Source: Theobroma cacao (Eukaryota; Streptophyta; Magnoliopsida; Malvales; Malvaceae). From it: a DNA stretch of 64,000 bases. The notes under the pieces are model-generated. The model was not told where the DNA came from and did not search any database. It worked only from the letters and a program-made list of their open reading frames with translations. The DNA is taken from the NCBI RefSeq assembly GCF_000208745.1, contig NC_030853.1:3621987-3685986 (forward strand), in the 5' to 3' direction. Every line of letters starts with the position of its first letter. Within the stretch, counting starts at the first letter, position 1. Made by a program: the position numbers and the translations under genes. Shown here piece by piece: positions 1-12,600 of this stretch.

Positions 1-1616
1 AAAGTAAGAGTTCACAGTCTTACATCCTCTTGGTCAATTGGAGCCCACGTGTCATTGCAGATCAAAACTTATATTTTGGTTATCTGTATTTCTATTCATA
101 CAATTTTTACTTTACTTTCATGTGCGAAAAAATTATTTACGAACATTTTTATAAAAATTTATTTTATGAGAAAATAGAATATTTTATTGATTATTTTTGA
201 ATAGTACTAGTTGTTAACAATTTACTTTCAAATGAACATTTTAGATACTTATTTTGTTTTTAAATCATTAAATATATATTTTCGGCTTACCTACTACATT
301 TTTAGCAAGTTTCGAGGTTTTCGACAAAAATGACAAAAATGCCCCTGTGAGCAAAATAAAAAAAAAATGTTATGTTATGATTTGGAAATGATTTGTAATC
401 CTTCGTATTTTGATTATTTGATAACTATTGCTCACTGGGGAAGTGCGAAAGCTGATACGAGAGCCTTGCGAGGTTTCGATCGACATTCGGGGTGAAGAAT
501 GTTTGTCGAGGCTTCGCGGCGATTGTCACGGACTCGATGGGGAGTTCCGGGTCGTGACATATTACCATTCCAAGTCAAGTGTGGTCTTTGTGCATAAAGT
601 TATAATTGTCGATTATTGATATTTTATTTAAAAATGGAGACCTAAAATTCCAATTTATGTATGGTGGCATGGGTAGTTTTCACGAGTAGGTAAAGGAGGA
701 CTTGAAGCCCGATTTATGTATGGTGGAGTGGGGAGTTTCCACGAGTAGGTAAAAAAGGGGACCTGAAGCCTTGATTCGTTTGGTGTCGTGGGCAATTCCC
801 ACGAGTAGGTGATGATGTCGGAAAAGTAAGCCTAAGGGTTATATAAATCCTACCCGAAGATGATGCTTCTTTATGGATTTTTATTTTACTATGCATGGCA
901 TTAACACTTGAAAATTTTTATTTAATGGCAAGTAAAATTTACATATTCATTGGTGATCAATTATTTTTCCTTTTTATATTTGAGACTCTTCATTTTTCAC
1001 TTATCACTAAATTTAAATGTTGACTGGATGTCGAGGTTGAAAGATTTTCTAATACCTTATATACAACTGTTTTCATATATGTCTACTTGTGAATTATTAT
1101 TTTTAAGAATTGCAAGGTATAAAAAACAAAATCTCTCAATTGTATGGAATGTATTTTTTATGCTTGCTCTTGGATTTATAAACATTCCACCTTTATATTT
1201 GTTTTCCCTCCTCGCCTGCTCAAGGGGTCAATGATGTTCACTGAGTCTGAGACTCACACCCCTTTTATTTCCCTTTTCTGCATATAGAGATCAGTCTAAC
1301 GTGTAGTCATCAGTGCGTACGAACCACCGCAGAAGTAGGTAAAGGCATTTCCTAACCCCACTCAGAGTCGCTCCGCTGTTTAGGGTTGTATCAGAACGAA
1401 ATTGCTAGATGTTGAAAAATATTATTAACTCATAAACGTGAATTGTTATTATTTTGAATGGAGTAGATAGTAGTTTAATTATTAATATTCGCTTATGCAC
1501 GTGATTATATGTATTTAATGAATCTAGCAGAAGTCTTAAATGAGGTTTGTTCAGGACGTAGCGAAAATTCTTCGGAAGTCTCGGATGCCAATAGCGACTA
1601 AAGAGGGGTTGTTACA
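1..1616 (+). mobile_element. Ty3/gypsy-type LTR (3' part, runs off left edge)
   Basis: No plausible coding sequence is present. The stretch ends in GGGGTTGTTACA at 1605-1616, a typical LTR end in CA, and from 1617 the sequence matches the inside of the copia element that recurs at 63398. About 1236-1390 has the layout of a gypsy LTR 3' region: ACTGAG/ACTCAC motifs, a pyrimidine-rich run, then a GC-richer tail, as in the solo LTR at 40505-43006. An internal ~60-bp tandem repeat lies at 635-815. The start is not visible, so the class is inferred and I cannot tell a solo LTR from the end of a larger element. Confidence 0.5.
635..815. repeat. ~60-bp tandem repeat, three copies
   Basis: Three adjacent copies (about 635-694, 695-753, 754-815) share the order: GGNGACNTGAAGCC-like start, a T-rich middle, TGGTGN-GTGGG, then CACGAGTAGGT. 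Short tandem repeats of this kind sit inside plant gypsy LTRs, and the solo LTR at 41726-41853 has a comparable set. They do not encode a protein. Confidence 0.7.
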
Positions 1617-2292
1617 CTGCCTCATTAAAAACCTTATCAAGAAAAATCTATTGGGAAAAACCTTGATGAAGGAAAAGAGTACAATGCGTATTTTACTCTT
1701 CCTGATAACTGCATTATTTAAGATCTTTAAAACGACGCATTCCGATCTTTTGTATCAATTTTTTAAATGTTGAAGTAGGAAGGGCTTTAGTGAACAAATT
1801 TCCTAAATTCTCATTTGAACATATTTGTTGAACACTAATATCACCATTTTCTTGGAGATCATGAGTGAAGAAGAATTTTGGCGAAATATGTTTTGTTCAA
1901 TCACTTTTAATGTATCATTCCTTTAATTGCGCTATGCAAGCAGTATTATCCTCATATAATGTTGTTAGCATTTCCTTCTTAGTTGACAAGTCGCACGTTT
2001 TTCGAATATGTTGAATTACAAATCAAGACACATTCACAACTTACCTCATGAATTACTAAAATCTTTACATGGTTAGAAGAAGTAACAACTATAGTTTGTT
2101 TTGCAAAACACTATGAAATAATCATACCTCCATATATGAATAAAAAACCTATATGGGATCAAGCCTTGTGTGGATTGTATGAATATTCTGTATCTGCATA
2201 ACCAATAAAATTTGATTTTAATATTTTTGAATAATATAAGCTCATATCCATTGTTTTTCGAAAATATCGAAATATATGTTTAATTTCATTCT

Positions 2293-2793
2293 TCAAGTTA
2301 GAGAAAAATTATATCTTGCTAATAAATTCACAGCAAATGATATATTAAGTAGTGTATTGCTAGCAAGATACATCAATACTCCAATTACACTAAGATATAG
2401 TACTTCAAAACTAAGAAGTTTTTTATTATTTTCACGAGGTCGGAAATGGTCTTTTTTTTTCACATCTAATGACTTTACAATCATTGATGAACTCAATAAA
2501 TGTGTTTTGTTCATAGAAAATTGTTTTAGCATTTTTACTATATAATTAGATTGATGGATAAAAACTTCATTTATCAAGTGTTCAATCTGAAGACTCAAAT
2601 AAAATTTTGTTTTTCCAAGGTCATTTATCTTAAACTCTTTTTTTAAGTAATCCATGGTTTTTGATAACTCTTCAGAAGTTTCAATAATGTTTAAGTTATC
2701 AACATAAATAGCAATTATCACAAATTTAGATATGAATCTTTTTGTAAAAACGCATGGACATATAAAATCATTTTTATAACCTTCTTTCAACAA
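2293..2793 (-). pseudogene. Copia reverse transcriptase fragment with altered catalytic motif
   Basis: This 166-codon open stretch reads as the second half of a Ty1/copia reverse transcriptase: VIIAIYVDN, then DLGKTKFYLSLQIEH, then YIVKMLKQFSM, then IGVLMYLASNT. These blocks occur in this order in copia RTs. The catalytic motif, normally YVDD, reads YVDN, so one metal-binding aspartate is lost. The usual GLKQS and YG-L blocks upstream are disrupted. It is a dead remnant. Confidence 0.8.
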
Positions 2794-5637
2794 ATATTTA
2801 CTAAGGTGAGTATATCACATGTGTCTGAATCACTTTAATCCATATACATATTCATTTAATTTAATCAAATAAATTTTTCAAAAATTCAAATTTTGTACTT
2901 CAAGCAATTCCTTTAGGATTTCTCATATAAATATCGATATCAAATAAGTCATATAAATAAGTTATAGCTACATTTATTAGACACATTCCAATCTTCTCAT
3001 ATATTGCCAGACTAGTTAATATAGATTTGTAATTACATCCACCACAGAGAATATATTTCTTAATATTCAATACTAGATCTTTGGGTGAAACCTTGTGCGA
3101 CAAGTCGTTATTTATATTTCATAATCTCAATTTTCTCATTTCATATTCACACAAATACCCATTTATATCCCATTGGTTTTACACCATTTAGTGCATGGAC
3201 TACAAGTCCAAAAACTTCATGTTTTGCAAGTGAATTCCACCTTGATTATGTCTTTATATATCGACCAATCATTTTTATGTCTACATTCTTCAATAGATGT
3301 AAATTCAAGATCCTCATTGTTCTTTCATTACATTGAGCACTATATTATATACAAAAATATCGTTAACGTTTATTTTATTCTAATTTCATCTTTTCCCTTA
3401 ATGACATAATTGATTAAGATCTCTTCATTTTCAATGATTTCAAGTACCTGAATTTCTTCTGTAATTTTTATCAATTATGTCAAGTGTCTCTTCTAGAGTT
3501 TCTACTTTCTCTTTTTAACCATCTTGAATATTTACTCTTTTTCTTTTTCTAGGATTTTAACTTTGAAACCAATTGGTCTCCACGCTTTTAGCATACCTTA
3601 TCCTACAGTGACATCAATGCTAATAGGAGCATTTGTCACTGGTATACAAGATTTAGTTATTCTCTTTAGGTCAATAAATATGTCTGGTAATTGATTTATT
3701 ATATTTTGTAAAAAAATTATTTTTTAAACTTCAAGTTCATATTGATTTGTGTAAGGATGAAAACTAGGTAATGATAATTCATTCTGAGAAATTTCTTTTT
3801 TCAATAGCTTATTTTCTCCCTCTAATGTTGAAAAAAATTGTTTTATCAAAATAACAATCAACAAACTTTGACATGAATAAATCTCCTATTGATAATTTTA
3901 AATATTTAATTACAAATAGAGATTTGTATGCAACATATATTCCTAACTTCCTTTAAAAACTCATCTCTATGCATTGTGGTGAAGCAATTGAAACATATAC
4001 CACACATCAAAATATTCTTCAATGAGAAATATTTTGTTCCTAACCATAAACCAATCATATAAGGAAAAATTTATAATAACTTGTTTGACCTGATGCATAC
4101 AAATGCTGCTACATCCAAAATGTCATATTCCTAAACAGAAATTGAGAGTTTAAATTTCATAAGTAATGGTCTTACAATAGTTGGAAGTATTTAATAAACG
4201 ATTCTACTAGATCGTTTTGTGTATGAACATAAGTAATAGATTCCTCAATAGTTATTCCAACTAATATGCAGTATTAAAGGTTTGAGATGTAAATTCGCCA
4301 GCATTATCAAGACGAATTGTCTTGATTATATAGTCAGAAAAATATGCTTCTAAACAAATGATTTGGGCGATTAATCTTGCAAATGTCAAATTGCAAGTTA
4401 GTAATCAGTACACATTAACCATTTAGTCGATGTATCGATTAAAATCGTAAAATATCTAAATGGTTCACATGGTGGATGTACGAATCCACATATAACCCCA
4501 AATATGCTTAAAAAACGTAAGGAATTCAGTCCCCAGCTTTAACTAGAGATAGCCTTATAATTATTTACCTTGAAGGCAAACAACACATGAGTATTTTATT
4601 AGATTAAAAAATCTTTTGGTTTTTCAATGAATGATCATATTAATATTTAATAAGTTTTTGCATCATTATTGATTCAAGATGGTCTAACCAATCATGCCAA
4701 ACATTAAAATCATTAGTAAACTTCTAGTTTACTATGGGTTTCAATTCTAATATTTATGTAATTTAATCCAGATAACAATGCAAATAATTATTTTTTCAAC
4801 ACACACTTTCTACTTGAGATAATAAATGTAATATAGAGATATTAAGTGTCTTTTTCAATTATTGTCTTAATATAATATCTATTCAAACGAATATCTTTAA
4901 AACTTAATAAACTTCTTTGAGATTTAATAGAAAATAATACATCTTCTATTATAAACTTTATTCTCCAAAGTAGTTAAATATTAACTTTTTCGGAGCCTTC
5001 AATTAATCTTGTACTATCAAATATTGTATTTACATTGGTTTTTTCCGTTGTTAAGTGGAATAATATTTCTTATCTTTAAATATAGTGTGCATTGTAGCAA
5101 TATCTGCTAAACATATATTTACATTATAAATCTTGGATCTAACAAGATGAATATCCATTTTTTTCAATAAAATAGTATATATATAATAAGAAATTTACAA
5201 GTTAACATGAAAAAACATTAAATACATAATTAAAACACAAATTAATAACATATCATTTAAATCTAATAAGAATATATTATAGCATTTTCATAATATAGTT
5301 ATACTAAAATATACCAATTACTATTAAGTTCATTTTCAGATATTTCCATTACCAATTAAAAGATCGATTCCTTTTTTAGGACAAGAAAATCAACAGTGGA
5401 TATTCCATTTTTAATTATATAATTAATTCCTCTTTCAGGGTAGATAAACATATTGATGTGCTATATCAATTTTGCTATGGTTAAAATTATCACAAGATGT
5501 TTTAGTTTTCAGTGATGCTTGATAAAATTCAAGACGTACAATAGGTACGTGACCAATGGTCTTTCATGCCACATCAATGACAATATATTTTTTATATTTT
5601 TTTTATTCTTTTCATTTTTGTCTTTTCATTATTTATC

Positions 5638-5870
5638 TACTTCTGGTAGATTGAAAGTATTCATCCACTTTTAGTAGGTTACAAGTATCCATCCACTTTT
5701 AGTGAGTGATCCACTTATGATGAGTTATTCACTTCTAGTAGATTATTCATTTTTTAGTAGGTTAGTCCATCCACTTTTGATGGTGAAATTATCAATTCAC
5801 TCATGGTGGTAAGATTATCCATCCACTTCTGGTGATAAGTTTATCCATCCACTTTTGATGGTAAAGTTAT
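5638..5870. repeat. Short tandem repeat around 'CCATCCACTTTTGRTGG'
   Basis: Seven or so degenerate units of roughly 30 bp share TCCATCCACTTTTGGTGG-like cores spaced by TTATC or AGTAGGTTA stretches. The array lies between the copia 5' LTR and the integrase remnant, in the leader/gag part of the element. No protein is visible. Confidence 0.6.
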
Positions 5871-6432
5871 TTTTAGAATAGTGATAGTGTAAATTATTAT
5901 GGTAATCATAATTATTAAATGATGTCGCATTCACTTCAAAGATTGGATGAATTTATAATTTTTTATTAGTAGCTCGTTTGTCATATTCACTTCAATGAAT
6001 GAACATTATGATTTTTCATTAATAACAATGGACAAAATATAATATATACTACATGACAGTAAAATTCATATTAAGGTTGATTTTTAGGGAATGAAAATAC
6101 TAAAGAGATATCAAGTCACTTACTTGATTTGTTATAACTAGAAATTAAAGATCAACCACTGAAATCCTTTTGAAGCTCGGAGATAATGAAAACAACATAA
6201 TTTCAAAACTTGAGAGACTAGAGGATCATGCTGATAACATGTTATGAAATATAACTGAAAGAATAACTATAAGAGAAATATAAGAGAAAACATTTAGAGG
6301 GAAATGAAGTATTTAGAGGGAGTAAGAAGATCTTATTTAAGTGTGTATTTACAAATGAAATGAATGGATCTATTTATAAGCTAATAACCCCTTACTTACA
6401 TTGAATTTACAAGTTGAAGATAATACTAATAA

Positions 6433-7514
6433 CATGTTTGGTTGGGGGAATGACTTTATTCTCAAGGAATTTTGGTTCATTTGTTTGGTTGAAAAATGAT
6501 CCAAGGAATAGCCATTCCATAAGAATGGCTATTCTTCAAAATCCTTCAAAACCAAGGAATAGCTAATACCACCCTCCCTCATGGTATTAGCTATTCCATG
6601 ATTGAGGAATAAACTCAAAAATTAATAAAAATAAAAATACCCCTTACAAGTTTTAAAATTTACAACTTTATTGGTATAAAATATTATTTTTCTCTCTCTC
6701 CTCTTTCTCTCACTTGATTTCAACTTTTAATAAAATATTAATATTAAATTATAAATAAAATATTAATATTTAAATTATCAATTATTAATAAAATAAATTA
6801 TAAATTATTCCTATTTAAAAACAAAATAAATTAAAAATAAATAAACATAATATCATTTAAATTAGATAAACAATATTAATAATTAAATCATCAATTATTA
6901 ATATTTTAAATAAATTACCAATTATTAATATTTAAAAANNNNNNNNNNNNNNNNNNNNNNNNNNNNNNNNNNNNNNNNNNNNNNNNNNNNNNNNNNNNNN
7001 NNNNNNNNNNNNNNNNNNNNNNNNNNNNNNNNNNNNNNNNNNNNNNNNNNNNNNNNNNNNNNNNNNNNNNNNNNNNNNNNNNNNNNNNNNNNNNNNNNNN
7101 NNNNNNNNNNNNNNNNNNNNNNNNNNNNNNNNNNNNNNNNNNNNNNNNNNNNNNNNNNNNNNNNNNNNNNNNNNNNNNNNNNNNNNNNNNNNNNNNNNNN
7201 NNTTAATATTTAAATGATTAATTATTAATATTTTAATTAATTTTTAGATTATTAATATTTAAAAATCTAATAAAAATAAAATGTCACATAAATAATAAAA
7301 GGTGTTTTTGTCTTTTTATTTTCTATTCCTTTCTTATTTCAAAATTATTATTACCAACCAAACACTACAATAAGTCATAATAATTATTCCTGTCTTATTC
7401 CCTTTGTCATACCAAACTAAGTAATAACTATTCTATTCTATTCTCATCTCATTCTATTCCCACATAATAACTATTCTATTCCATTCCTATCTATTCCGCC
7501 AACCAAACGTACCA
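6433..7514. mobile_element. Non-autonomous DNA transposon (MITE-like) inside the copia LTR
   Basis: The insertion splits the copia LTR, as the uninterrupted copy at 62988-63265 shows. Its ends are inverted repeats around TGTTTGGTTGG (left) and CCAACCAAACGTACC (right), followed inwards by GGAATAG-type sequence on both sides. TAA flanks both ends (6430-6432 and 7515-7517) and may be the target duplication, which would suggest a PIF/Harbinger-type element. That assignment is tentative because the terminal bases are not perfectly symmetrical. The middle is low-complexity AT and includes the assembly gap. No transposase is visible. Confidence 0.6.
6939..7202. other. Assembly gap (264 N)
   Basis: A run of undetermined bases within AT-rich sequence of the MITE-like insertion. 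Its true length is unknown. Confidence 0.99.
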
Positions 7515-7617
7515 TAAGGGATTAGATGGATTAAATACTAATATTGATCCAATTTAATTTATATTCAAATCTAGATATATATAATGTATATAGATATTCA
7601 TACAAATATTCATAACA

Positions 7618-8144
7618 TAAATACATTTTTAAAATCAAATTAATAAAATTTTTGTCATATTAAATGGGATAAATAATTGAAATTTTTGTCTTAATACATC
7701 TTAAAAGATGAATTTGATTTTTTTAAAACACTCAAATAATTGAGCTTCTAAATTATTATTACTACAAAACTTTGAAGTTATTTTAATTTTTAATTATATT
7801 ACAAAAATTTACAGTATTATTCAATTTCATAAATTATGAATATCAAATAATGATTTTTTACATATAATATTGAATTATATGATGCTTCGCTTATCATACA
7901 AAAAATGGTATCTTTGTTTTTTTTTTAAGGTAAAAATGGTATCTTTGTTACTAACTACTTTGAGATGGTAGGAAAGAGGAAAGAACTTCTAAATTATTAA
8001 AAAGTAATGAAAATATTCACTAGATTGAAACATGTATTTTCAAACAAATTAAATCAAATCTTATCCATAACATTTTTTAAAATTACTTTTTATTATCTTT
8101 CAACTCAAATTTAGATAATTAAAATTGTAATAATAATTTTTTAA
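7618..8144. other. AT-rich intergenic stretch
   Basis: Between the copia LTR and the next MITE. Very AT-rich with homopolymer runs and a short duplicated 'AAAATGGTATCTTTGTT' at about 7903-7950. I see no gene or recognisable element. Confidence 0.6.
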
Positions 8145-8632
8145 GGTAAAATACCTCAACTCCAATGTTTGAGTCGAAATTTCAAGCGAGTGCATTAGTT
8201 TTCGAAATAGACACTTCATCTCAAAAATGTAAACATGAGATTAGGAAAAAACTAAAATATTTTTTTTATTAATTAAAAAAATTATTATTATATTTTAAAA
8301 ATATATAAAAAAGAAAGGAGCACTGATCGGTGCTCCCTTAGGGAGCCCCAAATCCAGCTTCCAAAGGGAGCACTGGCGCTCCCCATCTTGGGAGGGTTTT
8401 TTTTTAACTAATAAATATATATATATAATAGTAATTTTTAAAATTAATTAAGAGTAAAATTATTTTTTTACCCTTATCATGTCAGCAAGTTGACAGAAAT
8501 ACTAACAGTTGACTAATGGTTGGACTTACGTGTCCGGTAAAAAATATTTTTTTAGGACGAGATATTTATTTCGAAAATTAATTGATTTTTGTATAATTTT
8601 AATCAAAATTTAATAAGTACAGGTAATTTACC
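8145..8632. mobile_element. 488-bp MITE with long inverted arms and a GC-rich core
   Basis: The ends are GGTAAAATACCT and AGGTAATTTACC, inverted copies differing at one position in 12. Further in, the arms still pair: TTAGTTTTCGAAATAGACAC on the left against an inverted TTAATTTTCGAAATAAATA on the right, giving imperfect arms of about 80 bp. The core holds GGAGCACTGATCGGTGCTCC at 8317-8336 and GGAGCACTGGCGCTCC at 8367-8382, both hairpin-forming and far richer in GC than the surroundings. T-rich/TTAA flanks on both sides could be a target duplication. Long arms fit a MULE-derived MITE, but the superfamily is inferred. Confidence 0.65.
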
Positions 8633-8739
8633 TTTTTTTTAATATACATTTATCATGAAGTAGTGAACATTTCCTTAAAAATAAAAGGTGGGAATCCCAT
8701 ATCCCTTTTCTGAAGGAGAATATGACATCTCTTTTTTTA

Positions 8740-8990
8740 TTTAAAAAATATAAAATTTTAAATTATTTAAAATAATTTGATATAAATTTTTATTCTTCTA
8801 TGACGTTTAATTAAAATTTTATATTTTTATTTCTAATCAAATAGGTTTTTATGATTAATAATTGACTAACTGTTATTAATAAAAACTTTAATTGTTATCT
8901 TATAACATGTGATATTAACATGACATACAAATATAGTATAATAGATAATGACGTGATATGATAATATAATCATATAATATTTTCAACTTT
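8740..8990. repeat. AT-rich inverted-repeat family, copy 1 (one clear arm)
   Basis: It contains the family arm seen again near 23520, 60160 and 61780: a run like TTTAATTAAAATTTTATATT followed by ATCAAATAGGTTTTTATGATTAATAATTGAC, here split by small changes, then ACATGTGATATTAACATG. The opposite arm is barely recognisable, so this looks like a decayed copy. Confidence 0.5.
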
Positions 8991-9082
8991 TATGTTATTT
9001 TAGAAAAAATTTTTAAATATTATTTGATCCCTAAAATGAAATAAAAAAAATCAAATAGTTATTTCATAAAAATAAAATAAAA

Positions 9083-9350
9083 TAATTATTGCAAAATTTG
9101 ATTAATTAGAATGAAATACATTTAAAAATATTTTAATATATTTAACTAGTTTAAAAACATAGTATTAGAATAAACATAAAAGATTGATTTATCTTTTGAT
9201 AAAAATAATCAATGATAATTATTACAAAGTTTGATTAACTAGAACGAAATACATTAAAAATATTATTAATATATCTAATTAATTTAAAAATAATATTATT
9301 AGAATAAACATAAAAGATTGATTTATCTTTTGATAAAAATAATCAATGAT
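9083..9350. repeat. ~134-bp tandem duplication upstream of the importin gene
   Basis: Two direct copies (9083-9216 and 9217-9350) share AAAGATTGATTTATCTTTTG, a variable AT centre, and the start AATTATTNCAAA(A/G)TTTGATTAA. They end about 310 bp before the importin start codon, so they border its promoter. Confidence 0.75.
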
Positions 9351-9663
9351 TAAATCAAACTAAGGATGGGCTTTTATTCGGAATAGGCCCCACATTGAAT
9401 GGCTCAATCTTTGTAACCAAACGTGCTGCAAAAATAGTAGGAACAGGAGTAGCAGTAAAAATTAAAAAAAAAAAAAAGAAAGGAAAAAGGTGTTAGAGTA
9501 TTTATTTAGTATATTACTCCATTTTTGTGGCTCTGGTAGCCGTCTGATATTGAAAAGAGGAAATGAAGAAATGAATCAGAGGAATTACAGGCGTCGAGTG
9601 GTGGTGTGGTGTCGGGCCATTGGCTTTTCGATGATTGGTTAAAGTATATTAGAATCAGAGAAA
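9351..9663 (+). promoter_or_regulatory. Probable promoter and 5' UTR of the importin gene
   Basis: Non-repetitive sequence whose GC content rises towards the start codon. A weak TATA-like TATTTATT lies near 9503, about 160 bp before the ATG, and a run of A at 9460-9477. No start site can be fixed from the sequence. Confidence 0.35.
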
Positions 9664-12600
9664 ATGGAGCTGCAAATGAAGGTGGCGCAGGCGGTCCATG
9701 TTCTCTATCACGACACAGAATCTTGCAACCGCGTCGCAGCCAATCAGTGGCTGGTTCAGTTCCAGCAGACCGAGGCAGCTTGGGAGGTCGCCACCTCCAT
9801 CCTTACCTCCGATCATCAGCCTTTCCTCTCCGATTTCGAAGTCGAGTTCTTCGCCGCTCAGATTCTCAAACGGAAGGTATATGCTCAGGTTTTCGCAAAT
9901 TTCGGACGCTCTCACTGTAGTTGATACACTCTCTGACTCATCTTTGCTCGAAATGTTCAAGTTGCTTATTACTGGTCTACTGTTTGAACTTTGAGGAATC
10001 AAATAAAAACCTGCTTCTTGTGTTTTGGTGCAGATCCAGAACGAAGGCTGTTACTTGCAGTTAGGAGTTAAAGATGCTCTGCTTAATGCCCTTCTTCTGG
10101 CTGCCAAAAGATTCAGTTCTGGCCCTCCGCAGGTGCTGCTTATTCTTTTTTTAACCTATAGGGCTTTTTCTGTAATGAACTAAAGGCGTAGGATTTATGC
10201 TGTTGCTGATGCTGCCACTGCTAAGCTTTCTTTTTCTCTTGATAACAGCTTTTAACCCAAATTTGCCTTGCACTCTCTGCCCTTATACTTCGTTCTGTTG
10301 AGCATGGAAAACCTATTGAGCAGCTTTTTTATAGTCTACAAAATCTGCGGACCCAGAATGATGGGAATGCTGCTGTTCTTGAGATGCTCACTGTTCTACC
10401 AGAAGAAGTTATTGACACCCAAACTACTGATTCTAAAATAAGTGCATCCCACCGAAGCCAGTATGGCCAAGAGGTTTACTATGTTCCTTTTTTGGTTCCC
10501 TTGCCGCCTCCTCTAATTCTATTTGTGTTTTGTTTTACTAAGCTGATTTTTTACTGCACATTTATCATCGTTATTATTTTCGTATAAAGCAGCTTCTTTC
10601 ACATACTCCTGTGGTCATTGAATTCCTGCTCCAGCAATCTGAAAATAAGTTTGAAGGTGGCATTCAACTAAATGAAAGGAACAAAAAGATTCTCCGTTGC
10701 TTACTCAGTTGGGTAAGATAGTTTCTGGAAATCATGCCATAGCCCTCCTATCACATTTGCGTTTTTAATTGCATGTGTTAATTCCTTTTTAGTGCATCAT
10801 TGTTGCTGCATCTGCCAGACTTTTGCATGTTATCTACAAAAATCTATTCTTTTATACACACACATACATACAAAAAGAAGAAATTGTTAGATGAAGTCTC
10901 TGTTTTTATGGCATCCATTTCACCATTACTCTCTTTTCTTTTTCCGTTTAGGTTCGAGCCGGGTGCTTCTCAGAGATTCCCCAAGGTTCATTGCCAACAC
11001 ATCCGCTACTTAATTTTGTATTCAACTCACTGCAGGTAACCTTTTACTATCAGTGTCATGACTTTTGAGTCAAGTATTTATTGTGCACATGCCTTATAAT
11101 TCTTCCGCTGGCCATAGGTATCCTCTTCATTTGACCTGGCTGTTGAAGTTCTTGTTGAACTAGTGAGTCATCATGAGGTATGTTATGCCATGCAGTTTGA
11201 TGGGACTGAGTATATTTCATTACCTTATTTTTTTCCTGTGCTACTGTCCTCTACTTTTGGATTTTGTTATATGATTTACTTGTCTGTAAAACCTTATTGT
11301 TTAGTTTGTTTATATATATTTATGAAGTTAAAGTTGTGCTTGCTTTCATAGGGGCTGCCTCAGGTTTTGCTATGCAGAGTACATTTTCTTAAAGAGATGC
11401 TTCTTCTACCAGCTCTTACTGGTGGAGATAAGAAGGTGATTGCTGGCCTCGCATGTTTGATGTCCGAAATTGGGCAGGCTGTAAGTATTTTGTATGGTCT
11501 CATGGTCCCTTTTAAGTATACATCCAGTAATATTATTATTATTATTTAGAAACATTTTCCTGCATATTTGGACACTTTTGTGTTGGGCATTGCTGTTGGT
11601 GATGTTAGACTAAAGCTGGCATATCTTCCACTCACTTCCTTATTATCCTCTTCCACTTTTATGCACACTAGGCACCGTCTTTGATTGTAGAGGCAAGTGC
11701 TGAGGCACTTATGCTGGCGGATGCTCTTTTGAGGTGATGTATTGATCTATAAACCTTTGATTCACCAATCATATTTGCATTCTGATATTTCTGTGAAGCT
11801 GATGCCCATATTTTTCTGATATATATCCTTTACATTGCTGTTGTAACTCAAGTGTGGAAAAAAGAGCTGAGAGCCATTTGCTTCTGGCTAGTTTTTATGT
11901 TGTAACTAATTTGGAAACTGGGTATTAAAAATTTATAAACATGTCATGGATCCTGCATAAGTATAATGGGAATAGTCATATGCCAAAGGGATCACAATTT
12001 GAAGGTCCCATGCTAGGATGAATTCTCCTCAATAGTTTGCTGGCTCTTTGTCTTTATTCTGGTGCCTTGTGTTTTTAGGTCATATTTCATCCTGGCATGC
12101 TTTTAATTCCAGATTTTATATAACCTGTCATTTATGCTGTCAGCTGTGTGGCATTTCCATGTGAAGACTGGGAAATTGCAGACTCAACTTTGCAATTTTG
12201 GTACTTCTCAAAACTCTTCCACTGAAAAACAGCTTATTTTGCAGTATACTATGTTCTTCCTTTTGTTGAATTTTTTTTTTCTTTGGAAGCTCAATACATT
12301 TTCTTTCTTTCTCAGGTCTAGTCTTGCAAGCTATATACTTGGTCTTGATGTTGATGGTACAAGCAAAAAAAATGTCGAAGGCATGTTTTTTTCTGTATTC
12401 TCAGCATTACTTGATGCTCTTTTACTGCGTGCTCAGGTTATTTCCTAGCCCTTTTCCTGCCCTCTTTTTCTTTCCTCTCTCTATGAAAAAAGAAAAGCTT
12501 CATAGGTGTAACTATGATGTGTAATTATGATGTTTGCACTGTCCTATTTATTCATTTTTGGGGAAATGAGATTTTGCATTTTACCCAAGAAAAGAACTGA

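Larger units (their letters stand above)
1617..6239 (-). mobile_element. Ty1/copia retrotransposon copy 1, internal region, decayed
   Basis: Read on the minus strand this is a copia polyprotein in many broken pieces. Near 4290-4325 is the integrase block IRLDNAGEFTS, and 4330-4500 gives further integrase sequence with stops. At 2293-2793 is a reverse transcriptase fragment, and 1640-2260 matches the RNase H end of the sister copy at 63494-64000. Next to the LTR, at 6215-6239, is a primer-site-like TTATCAGCATGATCC (minus strand). The left end is cut at 1617 by a gypsy-type LTR. Gag and protease are not recognisable through the stops. The element cannot move by itself. Confidence 0.8.
6240..7617 (-). 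repeat. Copia copy 1, 5' LTR (interrupted by a MITE-like insertion)
   Basis: On the plus strand it starts TGTTATGAAATATAACTG and ends ATTCATAACA, so both ends carry the short inverted repeat TGTTATG/CATAACA. Without the insertion at about 6433-7514 it is roughly 295 bp, close to the 278-bp LTR of the sister copy at 62988-63265, and the two align along most of their length. Because the element lies on the minus strand this is its 5' LTR. Confidence 0.8.

Noticed and set aside
5638..5870. Spaced repeats resembling a CRISPR array
   Set aside because: Units are degenerate, spacers are not unique or uniform, and the setting is a plant retrotransposon.
12134..12448. 104-codon open frame within the importin gene
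   Set aside because: It runs through an intron; the true exons here are 12144-12200 and 12316-12436.
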